From assembly GCF_000531125.1 (NCBI RefSeq), contig NZ_CBTK010000024.1, forward strand, positions 59,911 through 123,910: 64,000 nucleotides of DNA. Direction: 5' to 3'. This document shows positions 48,050 through 56,463 of the stretch, one piece after another; the stretch's first letter is position 1; the number at the start of each line of letters is the position of its first letter. The translations under genes and the position numbers were made by a program. A model generated the notes under the pieces. The model had not been told where the DNA came from. It did no database searches and saw only the letters and a list, made by a program, of their open reading frames with translations. Source of the stretch: Candidatus Contendobacter odensis Run_B_J11 (GTDB lineage Bacteria > Pseudomonadota > Gammaproteobacteria > Competibacterales > Competibacteraceae).

Positions 48050-48504
48050 CGATAAATCCCCGGCGACGACCCCTCAATCACGCAAGCCCCCACAGTCTGG
48101 GTGTAAAACGCGGTAGGTCCCACTCCACCGATAATTGCATAGCCGTACCCATCAGTTCTCATCCGGGCCAGCGCGGTCAGCAGCAGCGCCGTGCCGATAC
48201 CGTTGCCGCGAGCGGATTCCGCCACGCCGGTCGGGCCAAAAAAGTTCTTGGCGGTACAGTCATAACAGGCAAAACCCAACAGAGCCTGTTCCCGAACGGC
48301 GATGAAGCACGATGGTGGCAAGGTTCGAAACGCATATTCGCATTCGGGAACCCACCCGTGGCCGAAATGGCGCTTCACCCACTGGACAAGCATCCGCTGA
48401 TCCCAAACGGTGGGCGGTCGGATGACAATGTTCTGAGCGGCCATGCGGTGCAGAACGGGCGCTTTCTCCGGTAAATCGTATAGCTTAACCAGCATGTCCG
48501 ACAC
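48046..48504 (-). CDS. GNAT family N-acetyltransferase
   Basis: The 152-residue protein has the acetyl-CoA-binding pattern VAESARGNGIGTALLLTALARMRTDG (about residues 100-125), and the fold N-terminus with IVIRPPTVWDQRMLVQWV. The substrate is unknown. The start at 48504 is a GTG, with an ATG three codons in. Its 3' end meets the TnpB-like remnant on the other strand. It stands between mobile-element debris and housekeeping genes, so it may be an acquired accessory gene. Confidence 0.82.
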   Translation of the reverse strand: MSDMLVKLYDLPEKAPVLHRMAAQNIVIRPPTVWDQRMLVQWVKRHFGHGWVPECEYAFRTLPPSCFIAVREQALLGFACYDCTAKNFFGPTGVAESARGNGIGTALLLTALARMRTDGYGYAIIGGVGPTAFYTQTVGACVIEGSSPGIYR

Positions 48505-48517
48505 GGGAGTCTCTCTT

Positions 48518-48715
48518 TCAGCAGATTGGATAAGGAATTTGCGCCGTTAATCGTGCAGCAAGTGCAAACAAACGCCGGGCAGTCCTTTTGTCGCTGATGA
48601 TTTCAATCGCGGCGGCAGTTTTCTTGCGGCGGATCAGCTCCTCGATCCAGCCCTGTGCCCACAACACGGGATCGGTGAGTTTAGCGCGAGTGTTGGCTTC
48701 GCTGAGAGGTAATCC
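48518..48715 (-). pseudogene. Probable fragment of a type I restriction R subunit (N-terminus)
   Basis: The minus-strand frame reads LSEANTRAKLTDPVLWAQ then GWIEELIRRKKTAAAIEI, close to the N-terminal pattern NEADTRAKLIDPALHARGW.EDLIRREETAGAIEI of HsdR-like DEAD/DEAH proteins. It has no ATG, GTG or TTG start in frame and diverges after about 40 residues to a stop at 48518-48520. Only some 65 codons survive between thiL and the GNAT gene, where pgpA often sits. Confidence 0.45.
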
Positions 48716-48723
48716 AGAACCCC

Positions 48724-49701
48724 TCAGCCGAAGTGGTCATAGCCCTGCCGTTCCAGACGAAAGGCGTAACCGTCAGCGCGGAACAAGCGCAAGCCCGGTT
48801 CGGCTTCAATCACGCCGATGCGGGTGCAACGACATTCCCAAGCCGCCGCGACGGTTTCCAGCCGCGCCACCCGCTCCGGCGGCACGGTAAAGCACAGTTC
48901 GTAATCGTCGCCGCTGCTCAAGGCGGTCACGAGTGCCGTTTCGCGGTCGAGGCTGGCGTTGAACGCTGGCGATAGCGGCAACCGCTCCACCTCCACCTGC
49001 GCCCCCACCTGGCTGCGTTCCAGAATATGACCCAGGTCCTGAGCCAGCCCATCAGAAATATCTATCGCGGCACTGGCGATGGCACGCAATGCCACGCCTT
49101 CGGCAAGACGCGGTTCCGGCCGCTCCAATCGGGCCTGGACATAGCTGTGTTGCCCGACCGCAATAGTCGCTTTACCGAGCGCCGCTGCCAATGCCAACCC
49201 GGCATCGCCCAAGGTTCCGGTCACATAAACCCCATCGCCAGGTTTCGCCCCATCGCGGCGCAGCGCCAAGTCCGGCGGTACGAAACCGTGCGCTTGCAGG
49301 GTGATGACAGTCACTGGGCCATGAGTGGTATCGCCGCCAACCAGTTGCACTCCATGCTGATCCGCCAGCGCGAACAAGCCCCGGCAGAACGCTGCAAGCC
49401 ATACCTCATCGACCTTGGGCAGCGTCAGTGCCAGCGTTGCCCAAGCCGGGGTCGCGCCCATCGCCGCCAGATCGCTCAGATTCACCGCCAGCGCTTTGTG
49501 ACCGATGCCTTCCGGATCGGCGGCGGCGAAGAAATGCACGTCCGCTACCAAGGTATCCAGCGTCACCGCCAACTGCTGGCCGACCGGCGGGATCAGCAGT
49601 GCACAGTCATCGCCGATACCCAGCGCCACATCGTGACGATTCGGAGCATGGTCGGCGAAATAGCGGTCGATCAGGGAAAACTCGGAGGTGGGCAGGGTCA
49701 T
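48724..49701 (-). CDS. thiL: ThiL, thiamine-monophosphate kinase
   Basis: ThiL phosphorylates thiamine phosphate to thiamine pyrophosphate. The 325-residue protein starts MTLPTSEFSLIDRYF and shows GIGDDCALL, LAVNLSDLAAMGATP, VGGDTTHGP, DISDGLAQDLGH and SGDDYELCFTV, all ThiL motifs for ATP and substrate. It lies 40 bases after a small membrane-protein gene on the same strand; neither nusB nor pgpA is adjacent, unlike many relatives. Confidence 0.95.
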   Translation of the reverse strand: MTLPTSEFSLIDRYFADHAPNRHDVALGIGDDCALLIPPVGQQLAVTLDTLVADVHFFAAADPEGIGHKALAVNLSDLAAMGATPAWATLALTLPKVDEVWLAAFCRGLFALADQHGVQLVGGDTTHGPVTVITLQAHGFVPPDLALRRDGAKPGDGVYVTGTLGDAGLALAAALGKATIAVGQHSYVQARLERPEPRLAEGVALRAIASAAIDISDGLAQDLGHILERSQVGAQVEVERLPLSPAFNASLDRETALVTALSSGDDYELCFTVPPERVARLETVAAAWECRCTRIGVIEAEPGLRLFRADGYAFRLERQGYDHFG

Positions 49702-49741
49702 GGCAAGAGGCCGGCAGAATCTGCCGAATTCAGGTGGGCCA

Positions 49742-50134
49742 TCATGAAGAGTGTTGTAAATCCCGGCGGGCGCTGGAAATGGTCACGGTAAAGCCAGTAA
49801 TCACATCGATCAGCGTCATCAGCATGATCAGAAAGAACGTCATGCTGGCCATTTTTGGAGTGACCAGTAATTCGATTAGCGCGATGATGAAGACCACCAG
49901 CGACAACACATGATTGAGAATGGCAGCCGACGAACTGCTGGTAGCGCGATAAATTTCAACACACAACAGGAGCAGACCCATCACCAACAATAAATCACCG
50001 CCTCGGAACGGTAGCACTGCACCGGACAGCAGCGGCAGAACAAACAACACGCTGTCCAGCCAGATTGGCACAACCAGCGCCAGTGCGGTATAGGCAGCCA
50101 CAACAAATACGAGCAGCGGAATACTGGCTATCAT
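49742..50134 (-). CDS. Small membrane protein of unknown function
   Basis: The 130-residue protein has about four hydrophobic segments (roughly 3-25, 28-60, 72-92, 95-118) and little polar sequence. No recognisable domain. It is on the same strand as fau and thiL, separated from fau by 92 bases, and is likely expressed with them. Its hydrophobic pattern and intact frame support a real gene. Confidence 0.75.
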   Translation of the reverse strand: MIASIPLLVFVVAAYTALALVVPIWLDSVLFVLPLLSGAVLPFRGGDLLLVMGLLLLCVEIYRATSSSSAAILNHVLSLVVFIIALIELLVTPKMASMTFFLIMLMTLIDVITGFTVTISSARRDLQHSS

Positions 50135-50226
50135 TTTAATTGATCTCTTGTGAATTCATTATGTTGTCGTTCATTCTTCGGGATCTCGGCGGTCTGGAGC
50201 CTCGGCTTGCTACTTTACCGTTTTTC

Positions 50227-50916
50227 TTAATACCCCGCCGCCCGTCCGCTTGACGGGAGTCGGAAAATCTCCTCGCTCGCCTGCGGGAAAGGAGTTGGGG
50301 TAAGTACCGAAGATTCACCAACGGAAAACATCTCCAGTGCCACCTCCGTAACCACTCCATCCAGCGGCACATCCCACGGTTGCCGGAACAAGGTAGCCAC
50401 TTTTTGCAGGGTGTAGCCTAATCCCAGCAGATAAGGTCGATGGCCGTGCAGACCCGGATCACGTTGGAAGGCAAAACTGCGGTCGTAAAATCCGCCGCCC
50501 ATACCCAGGCGGTTGCCACAACTATCGAACGCCACCAATGGCATTAGCACCAGATCCAATTCTGGCGGTTCCAGCCAGCTTGTCGGCGGCACATCCGGCT
50601 CAGGGATATTGAAGCGATTACGGCGCAAAGGCGTATTGGGCTGGTACGGCGCGAACTGAAGCGATTGCAGCGGAGTATCCGTCAGCACCGGCAGATAGAC
50701 CTGCTGATTTGCAGCCCAGGCGCGTTCCAGCAGCGGCATCGGGTTCAGCTCGCCATCACACGCCCAGTAGCCGGCAATCCGGTGTGCTGCCGTAAACACC
50801 GGCCAATCTGCCAGCCAACCAGCAACCGCCAGCGCAGCCTGTTGTTGTGAGGCGGGAGGCAAAGCGCTGCGCAGGGCACGGAGCCGCTGGCGAAGTTGAT
50901 GCGGGGTGTCATGCAT
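50227..50916 (-). CDS. fau: 5-formyltetrahydrofolate cyclo-ligase
   Basis: The enzyme recycles 5-formyltetrahydrofolate to methenyl-tetrahydrofolate. The C-terminal motif GNRLGMGGGFYDRSF is the family signature, with the N-terminal QLRQRLRALRSALPP. The start at 50916 (MHDTPHQLRQ) gives 229 residues; codons upstream of it would run into the 6S RNA. The position next to 6S RNA is the classical zapA-ssrS-fau arrangement. The last 20 residues are poorly conserved. Confidence 0.93.
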   Translation of the reverse strand: MHDTPHQLRQRLRALRSALPPASQQQAALAVAGWLADWPVFTAAHRIAGYWACDGELNPMPLLERAWAANQQVYLPVLTDTPLQSLQFAPYQPNTPLRRNRFNIPEPDVPPTSWLEPPELDLVLMPLVAFDSCGNRLGMGGGFYDRSFAFQRDPGLHGHRPYLLGLGYTLQKVATLFRQPWDVPLDGVVTEVALEMFSVGESSVLTPTPFPQASEEIFRLPSSGRAAGY

Positions 50917-50970
50917 GGTTGAGAGGAAAAACAACAAAAGCGACGCATTGAACGTCGTGGTCAAGGAAGG

Positions 50971-51165
50971 GGGCGCCCTCCGCCGGTGCCGTCTCGGGTC
51001 GTTACCCTTGAACCGGGAGGCTCAAGTGGGGGAACAACGCGGCGTATCAGGCTTTCCACAACGAGGCGGACATGCACATTTACGCCGACGACCGCTCACC
51101 CTGGGTAAGATTAACTAGGATCAAGGGGTTACCCGACCCACTACTCGAACACTGCAGAGAACGCC
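50971..51165 (-). ncRNA. ssrS: 6S RNA (ssrS)
   Basis: 6S RNA mimics an open promoter and sequesters sigma70 RNA polymerase in stationary phase. On the minus strand the 5' part (GGGCGTTCTCTGCAGTG, about 51166-51150) pairs with the 3' part (CACCGGCGGAGGGCGCCC, about 50988-50971) with several G-U pairs to form the closing stem. The internal CTTGAGCC/GGTTCAAG hairpin followed by GGGTAACGACC matches the 3' half of known gammaproteobacterial 6S RNAs. It lies between zapA and fau as expected. The ends are approximate to a few bases. Confidence 0.88.
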
Positions 51166-51190
51166 CGAACTGAATTCAGCTCGTAGGGAG

Positions 51191-51196
51191 ATTATA
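51191..51196 (-). promoter_or_regulatory. Candidate -10 box of the 6S RNA promoter
   Basis: A perfect TATAAT on the minus strand lies about 25-30 bases upstream of the predicted 6S closing stem and overlaps the stop codon of zapA. No good -35 is visible at 16-18 bases. A transcript starting near 51184 would carry about 20 extra 5' bases, possibly trimmed later. Confidence 0.5.
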
Positions 51197-51512
51197 CGCT
51201 GGTTGGCGTGTCCAGACTCAGGGCAGCATCAACTTTTTGCAATAAATCCCGCACCTGATTTTTAACGAGGCTCTCCGCTTCCGTCCATTGGCATTGCTGC
51301 CGCAGCAACTCATGACTGAGATTCAGCGCCGCCATCACCGCTATCGCTTGTGCATTGAGGGTGTTGCCGCCGTGATCCCGAATCTCCCGCATTTTCAGGT
51401 CAAGATAGCGGGCCGCATCCAACAATTCTTCCCGCTCCGAGGGCTGGCAGGCGAAACGGTATTCGCAGCCGGCCAACTGAACAGCCATACTCAGTGGTTC
51501 CTGGTTCATCAA
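51192..51512 (-). CDS. zapA: ZapA, Z-ring-associated cell division protein
   Basis: ZapA bundles FtsZ filaments at midcell. The 106-residue protein shows the family motifs MAVQLAGCEYRFACQPSEREELLDAARYLD and NAQAIAVMAALNLSHELL, then a C-terminal coiled coil. It is coupled to the ZapB-like gene upstream (ATGA overlap), and the 6S RNA follows directly. A Met at position 2 is an equally likely start. Confidence 0.95.
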   Translation of the reverse strand: MMNQEPLSMAVQLAGCEYRFACQPSEREELLDAARYLDLKMREIRDHGGNTLNAQAIAVMAALNLSHELLRQQCQWTEAESLVKNQVRDLLQKVDAALSLDTPTSV

Positions 51513-51784
51513 CTTGGTCCCAACCCTTTCAGGCGCACGATCATGGCATCAATGCGGGTGCGTGACTGCTCGTTTTTCTCGTGCAGGAGATTGCGTTCGA
51601 CCTGAAGCGCGGCCTGTTGCTCGCGTAAAAGCTGATTTTCCCGCAGCAGCCGCTCGCATAACCTTGCCAGTTGCTCCACCCGTTCGGTGAGGAGAACCAA
51701 ACCAGTCGCGGCCGTATCGGGCATCCGGTCGAATGCATCCGCTTCGACCGTCGGTTCGTCTTGGTAAAAAGTATCGTTTTTCAT
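51509..51784 (-). CDS. ZapB-like coiled-coil cell division protein (TIGR02449 family)
   Basis: The 91-residue protein is almost entirely a predicted coiled coil after about residue 25 (LVLLTERVEQLARLCERLLRENQLLREQQAALQVERNLLHEKNEQ). This matches the small family found just upstream of zapA in gammaproteobacteria, thought to act with ZapA like ZapB. The start is the ATG at 51784; a perfect-looking promoter lies so close that transcription may begin at the start codon. Confidence 0.88.
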   Translation of the reverse strand: MKNDTFYQDEPTVEADAFDRMPDTAATGLVLLTERVEQLARLCERLLRENQLLREQQAALQVERNLLHEKNEQSRTRIDAMIVRLKGLGPS

Positions 51785-51790
51785 GGAAAT

Positions 51791-51820
51791 ACTATAGAGC
51801 GGCCATTCCGGCCCGGTCAA
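51791..51820 (-). promoter_or_regulatory. Strong sigma70-type promoter of the ZapB-like/zapA operon
   Basis: TTGACC (51820-51815) and TATAGT (51796-51791) are separated by 18 bases on the minus strand. The expected start point, six to seven bases after the -10, falls at 51784-51785, on the first base of the ATG. No ribosome site precedes the ATG, so the messenger is probably leaderless. Confidence 0.65.
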
Positions 51821-51916
51821 TTTCAACCGTGAGATTTTGACTGCGATTTCGGGGTTTGGGTGTCAAATGCTACGATAATCCATCGCTGCGCCACTCCCGG
51901 CGCTGGAGTTCAGCCC

Positions 51917-52474
51917 ATGTCTACCGCCCACTCGCCGTTATTTGAACACTTGACCGGCCTGCTCACCCCGTTGAGTCCTGCTGAATTGCACGGTTTGCTG
52001 TGTGGCCTGCTATGTGCCGATGACGGTCTGAGTAGCGATCAGTGGTTGCACCATGCCGGGGAGGTACTGGCCGAAGGTGCAGAGCTGTCTGATCCAGTGC
52101 GTGATGTACTCGAAAAATTACTGCAATACGGCATCGCCCAGATGCAAGATGCCGACGGTTCGATCACTCCGCTGTTGCCTGACGACGATGCGCCGCTGAA
52201 TCAGCGCGCCGATGCGCTCGGTGCCTGGTGCCAAGGGTTACTGTATGGACTGGGGTTGGGTCAGGCGGAACAGCACGGGATTTTGTCCGAGGAAAGCCAG
52301 GAATTCCTGCGCGATGCGACCGAAATCGCTCAAGTCGGTTTTGATACCGACGAAACCGGCGAGGCCGATGAGACCGCCTACGTTGAAGTGGTTGAATATC
52401 TGCGAGTCGGGCTGCTGCTGATCCATTCGGACTTGCATTCTTCCGCTACGCCTGATTCTGTCCGCTTGCACTGA
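51917..52474 (+). CDS. ygfB: YgfB/UPF0149 family protein
   Basis: The 185-residue acidic protein has the UPF0149 motifs SPAELHGLLCGLLCA, LGAWCQGLLYGLGLG and a C-terminal VEYLRVGLLLIHSDL. The fold is a helical bundle; the E. coli and Pseudomonas relatives lie next to pepP, and the Pseudomonas one affects beta-lactamase regulation. Here it also precedes pepP, 17 bases away. The start is the ATG at 51917 (MSTAHSPLFEHL); the open frame upstream is not conserved. Confidence 0.93.
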   Translation: MSTAHSPLFEHLTGLLTPLSPAELHGLLCGLLCADDGLSSDQWLHHAGEVLAEGAELSDPVRDVLEKLLQYGIAQMQDADGSITPLLPDDDAPLNQRADALGAWCQGLLYGLGLGQAEQHGILSEESQEFLRDATEIAQVGFDTDETGEADETAYVEVVEYLRVGLLLIHSDLHSSATPDSVRLH

Positions 52475-52491
52475 TTCCGGGACCGCCGCTC

Positions 52492-53865
52492 ATGCTCGCC
52501 CGCACGATTCCCGCCGCCGTTTTTGCCCGTCGCCGCCGCGCCCTGATGGAACGGATGGGTCCAGACTCCATCGCTCTGCTGCCTGCTGCGCCATCTGCGC
52601 CCCGCAATCGCGATGTGCATTATCCTTTCCGCCAGGACAGCGATTTTTACTACCTGACCGGTTTCCCGGAACCGGAAGCAATAGCGGTACTGGTACCCGG
52701 CGGCAAGCAGGAATTTTTGCTGTTCTGTCGTCAGCGCGATCCGCAGATGGAAATCTGGCACGGTCGCCGCGCCGGACCTCAGGGCGCCATGGATCGCTAC
52801 GGGGTGGACAATGCGCATCCGATTGCCGAGCTTGACCAGCACTTGCCGCCGCTGCTGGAAAATCGCCAGCGGGTGTTTTACGCCATTGGCTACAATCCGG
52901 ATTTTGATCGGCAGGTGATGGCGTGGATCAATCAGGTTCGCGCCAAGGCTCGCCTCGGAGTTCATGCGCCTACCGAGTTCATCACCCTGGATCGAGAACT
53001 TCATCCCATGCGTTTACGCAAGGAACCGGAAGAAGTGGCAGTAATGCGTGAAGCCGCCCGGATCACCACGACTGCGCACCGCCGGGCGATGCAGGTGTGC
53101 CGTCCGGGGATGCCGGAATATGAACTGGAAGCGGAAATTTTCCACACTTTTCTGCGCAATGGCGCTGGTTGGGCGTATCCATCCATTGTCGGCGGCGGCG
53201 ACAACAGTTGCATCCTGCATTACACCGAAAATAATGCAGCGCTGCGCGACGGTGACATCCTGCTGATTGACGCCGGGGCCGAGGTAGACGGTTACGCTTC
53301 CGACATTACCCGCAGTTTTCCGATCAATGGTCGGTTCTCCGGCGAGCAGCGTGCAATCTACGAGCTGGTGTTAGCCGCCCAATACGCCGCCATTGCCAAG
53401 GTTCGACCCGGCTGTCATTTCAATGAACCGCACGACGCGGCGGTGCGTACTCTGACTGAGGGCCTGGTGGCGCTCGGCCTGCTGCACGGCGAGGTGGAAG
53501 CCTTGATTAAGGCGGAACAGCACAAACAGCTTTACATGCACCGCACCGGCCATTGGCTGGGGATGGATGTGCACGACGTGGGTGATTACAAAACCGGCGA
53601 AGACTGGCGGGTGTTTGAACCGGGCATGGTCACCACCGTCGAACCCGGTCTCTACCTCCCCGCCGGTGGCAAGATAGTGGATGAAGGTTGGGCGCGGCTT
53701 GGGGTTCAGCTCGAAACCGAATTGGACGAGCGTTGGTGGCGAATCGGCATCCGGATCGAGGACGACGTGCTGGTGACAGCCGACGGCAACGAAGTATTGA
53801 GCGCCGCCGCGCCCAAGGAAATCGACGACATCGAAGCGCTGATGCGGGAAGGCCGGGGAACATGA
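52492..53865 (+). CDS. pepP: PepP, Xaa-Pro aminopeptidase P
   Basis: PepP removes N-terminal residues from peptides with proline in second position. The 457 residues have an N-terminal creatinase-like domain (about 1-170) and a pita-bread metal domain with ligands in LIDAGAEVDGYASDITRSF (two Asp), HRTGHWLGMDVHD (His), TVEPGLY (Glu) and GIRIEDD (Glu). It is second in ygfB-pepP-ubiH-ubiI and overlaps ubiH by ATGA. Confidence 0.96.
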   Translation: MLARTIPAAVFARRRRALMERMGPDSIALLPAAPSAPRNRDVHYPFRQDSDFYYLTGFPEPEAIAVLVPGGKQEFLLFCRQRDPQMEIWHGRRAGPQGAMDRYGVDNAHPIAELDQHLPPLLENRQRVFYAIGYNPDFDRQVMAWINQVRAKARLGVHAPTEFITLDRELHPMRLRKEPEEVAVMREAARITTTAHRRAMQVCRPGMPEYELEAEIFHTFLRNGAGWAYPSIVGGGDNSCILHYTENNAALRDGDILLIDAGAEVDGYASDITRSFPINGRFSGEQRAIYELVLAAQYAAIAKVRPGCHFNEPHDAAVRTLTEGLVALGLLHGEVEALIKAEQHKQLYMHRTGHWLGMDVHDVGDYKTGEDWRVFEPGMVTTVEPGLYLPAGGKIVDEGWARLGVQLETELDERWWRIGIRIEDDVLVTADGNEVLSAAAPKEIDDIEALMREGRGT

Positions 53866-55097
53866 CTCAAAATAATTACGATGTGCTGATTATCGGCGGA
53901 GGCATGGTCGGCGCCAGCCTGGCCTGTGCGCTGGCGGGTCAGGATTTACGCATTGGCCTGGTCGAAGCTGCGCCGCTCAACGTCAGTGAGCATCCCGGCT
54001 ATGACGACCGCAGCATCGCTCTCGCGCAAGGTACCCGGCGCATTTTCCAGACGCTGGGACTGTGGGATGCGCTGGCGCTAACCGCTACCCCAATCCGGCA
54101 GATCCACATTTCCGAGCGTGGCGGAATCGGTTTTGCTCATCTCGACAGCCGCGACCAGGGAGTGGACGCGCTGGGTTATGTGGCCGAAGCGCGCTTGATC
54201 GGCGCCGCGCTGCGGGCGCAATTGCCAACCCTGAGCGGTGTCGATCTGCTGTGCCCCGCCCGGTTGGAACAAGTTGTGATTAAACCGGAAGCTGCTTATG
54301 CCACCGTTCATTTTTTTAACGAGGATCGAACCGTCGAAATCCGCGCCGGACTGCTGGTTGCCGCTGACGGCGCCCAGTCACCGGTGCGGGAACAACTCGG
54401 CATCGCCGCCGTGCGCTGGGAGTATGGACAACACGCAGTGATCGCCAATATCACCCCGACCCTGCCGCATGAAAACATCGCCTATGAACGCTTCACCGCT
54501 GCCGGTCCTATCGCGTTGCTGCCGATGAGTGATCAGCGCTGTGCAGTAGTCTGCACCGTGAATGATTCCGAAGTGCCGGCAGTGATGGCGCTGGACGATG
54601 CCGATTTTCTCAGTTTGGTGCAGGAACGCTTTGGTGACCGGCTGGGGCCTTTTGTGCGGGTAGGCCGGCGGCAGTCGTATCCGCTGTTCCTGCTGAAAGC
54701 CCGCGAACACGCCCGCGCCCGAGTCGCGGTGATTGGCAATGCTGCGCACACCCTGCACCCTATCGCCGGACAAGGCTTCAATCTTGGCGTCCGCGATGTG
54801 GCGGCGCTGGCGGAGGTGGTTGCGGAGGCGCGGCGCTCAGGTGAGGATATTGGTGATCTGCGGGTGCTGAGTCGTTACGCTGACTGGCGACGCTGGGATC
54901 AGCGCCGGACCATTGCCTTTACCGATGCGTTGAACCGGCTATTCGCCAATCCCTTATGGCCAGTGCGCGCCGCCCGTAATTTAGGACTGCTGGCCTTCGA
55001 CCTCTGTCCACCGCTCAAGCGACAACTTGCCCGCCAGACCATGGGATTGGACGGCCGTTTGCCAAAACTGGCGCGGGGCCTGGCGCTGACGGCGTGA
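53862..55097 (+). CDS. ubiH: UbiH, 2-polyprenyl-6-methoxyphenol hydroxylase
   Basis: UbiH is an FAD monooxygenase that hydroxylates a ubiquinone precursor. It has the FAD motif DVLIIGGGMVGASLACALAG at the N-terminus, the LLVAADGAQSPVRE DG motif (about 160-175), and AVIGNAAHTLHPIAGQGFNLGVRD (about 285-310). The start at 53862 overlaps the pepP stop; the longer open frame is within pepP. 411 residues. UbiH is assigned by position directly after pepP; the UbiI-type paralogue follows. Confidence 0.93.
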   Translation: MTQNNYDVLIIGGGMVGASLACALAGQDLRIGLVEAAPLNVSEHPGYDDRSIALAQGTRRIFQTLGLWDALALTATPIRQIHISERGGIGFAHLDSRDQGVDALGYVAEARLIGAALRAQLPTLSGVDLLCPARLEQVVIKPEAAYATVHFFNEDRTVEIRAGLLVAADGAQSPVREQLGIAAVRWEYGQHAVIANITPTLPHENIAYERFTAAGPIALLPMSDQRCAVVCTVNDSEVPAVMALDDADFLSLVQERFGDRLGPFVRVGRRQSYPLFLLKAREHARARVAVIGNAAHTLHPIAGQGFNLGVRDVAALAEVVAEARRSGEDIGDLRVLSRYADWRRWDQRRTIAFTDALNRLFANPLWPVRAARNLGLLAFDLCPPLKRQLARQTMGLDGRLPKLARGLALTA

Positions 55098-55152
55098 ATC
55101 CAGACCTTGCGCTCTTTGGGCGATGGACTGGGGGTGAGGGAGAGAAAAATCA

Positions 55153-56379
55153 ATGAATACCAATAGCATGGATTACGATCTTATTATTGCCGGTGGTGGC
55201 ATGGTTGGCTCAGCGCTGGCCTGTGCGCTGGGGCAGAGTGATTTGAAAATCGCTCTGCTGGAAGGCTTGCCACTGGAACGCATCCGACCGGGTGATAATC
55301 TCGATGCGCGAGTGTCCGCTATCAGCCGCGCCTCGCAACGCATTTTCGCCGCAGTCGGTGCCTGGGACGGGATGACCGCCTGGCGGGTCAGTCCCTTCCG
55401 CGAGATGCGGGTGTGGGACGCCACCGGCTCCGGCCAGATTCATTTTGACAGCGCCACCATCGGCGAGCCGTTGCTCGGCTGGATTATCGAAAACCGGGTG
55501 ATTCAACACGCGCTGCTGGAGCGGGCGCGACAACTGCCCACAGTGGATCTGCTCTGTCCGGCGGCATTGGAAGCGGTTCAAGCGCTGGATAACAACTGCT
55601 GGCGGGTGCAGCTCAACGATGAGCGCGTCTTCACCACCCGGCTTTTGGTCGGCGCAGACGGGGCGCAATCCAAAGTCCGGCAGTGGGCGAATATCGACAC
55701 CGGCGGCTGGAACTACGACCAGAGTGCGGTGGTTGCCAATGTGCGTAGCACCGAATCCCATCAGGAAACCGCTTGGCAACGCTTCCTGCCGACCGGGCCG
55801 CTGGCGTTTCTACCGCTGCATGACGGGCGCTGCTCCATCGTTTGGGCGACGGCGCCGGAACAGGCCGACGCGCTGTTGGCGCTGGATAATGCGGCATTCG
55901 CCGACGCGCTGACGGCGGCCTTCGACCGGCGACTCGGCACCATCGTTGACGTTGGACCCCGGGCAGCGTTCCCACTGCGGCTGCAACATGCCCACGCCTA
56001 TGTCAAGCCGGGTATCGCCCTGATCGGCGACGCCGCCCACGTCGTTCATCCGCTGGCCGGACAAGGGGTGAATCTGGGGCTGCTGGACGCGGCGACGCTG
56101 GCCGAGGTGTTACTGGATGCCATTACCACCGGTCATGACATTGGTTCGCTCCGGGTGCTGCGCCGGTATGAACGCTGGCGTAAGGGCGATAACCTGCTGA
56201 TGATGGCGATGATGGACGGGTTTAAGCGGCTGTTTGGCGCTTCGCTGCCGCCGGTGCAGTTGTTGCGAAACCTCGGCCTGAGTCTGACCAACGCCACCGG
56301 GCCGCTCAAAAATCTCATCGCCTGCCGGGCGATGGGGTTGGAAGGTGATTTGCCCAGGTTGGCGCGGGGCGTTGGTTGA
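55153..56379 (+). CDS. ubiI: UbiI-like ubiquinone biosynthesis FAD hydroxylase
   Basis: The second FAD-dependent hydroxylase of the pair has YDLIIAGGGMVGSALACALG, LLVGADGAQSKVRQW and ALIGDAAHVVHPLAGQGVNLGLLD. UbiI hydroxylates carbon 5 of the ring in E. coli; the order ubiH-ubiI supports this paralogue, but UbiF/UbiM-like specificity cannot be excluded from sequence alone. It has 408 residues and lies 55 bases after ubiH. Confidence 0.9.
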   Translation: MNTNSMDYDLIIAGGGMVGSALACALGQSDLKIALLEGLPLERIRPGDNLDARVSAISRASQRIFAAVGAWDGMTAWRVSPFREMRVWDATGSGQIHFDSATIGEPLLGWIIENRVIQHALLERARQLPTVDLLCPAALEAVQALDNNCWRVQLNDERVFTTRLLVGADGAQSKVRQWANIDTGGWNYDQSAVVANVRSTESHQETAWQRFLPTGPLAFLPLHDGRCSIVWATAPEQADALLALDNAAFADALTAAFDRRLGTIVDVGPRAAFPLRLQHAHAYVKPGIALIGDAAHVVHPLAGQGVNLGLLDAATLAEVLLDAITTGHDIGSLRVLRRYERWRKGDNLLMMAMMDGFKRLFGASLPPVQLLRNLGLSLTNATGPLKNLIACRAMGLEGDLPRLARGVG

Positions 56380-56463
56380 CTCGCTATCGCCCGGCGTTTC
56401 TTAGAGTTAGAGATTATTTGCCCCATCAAAATCATCGAATAGCCCGACAGGATTGAAACTCCT

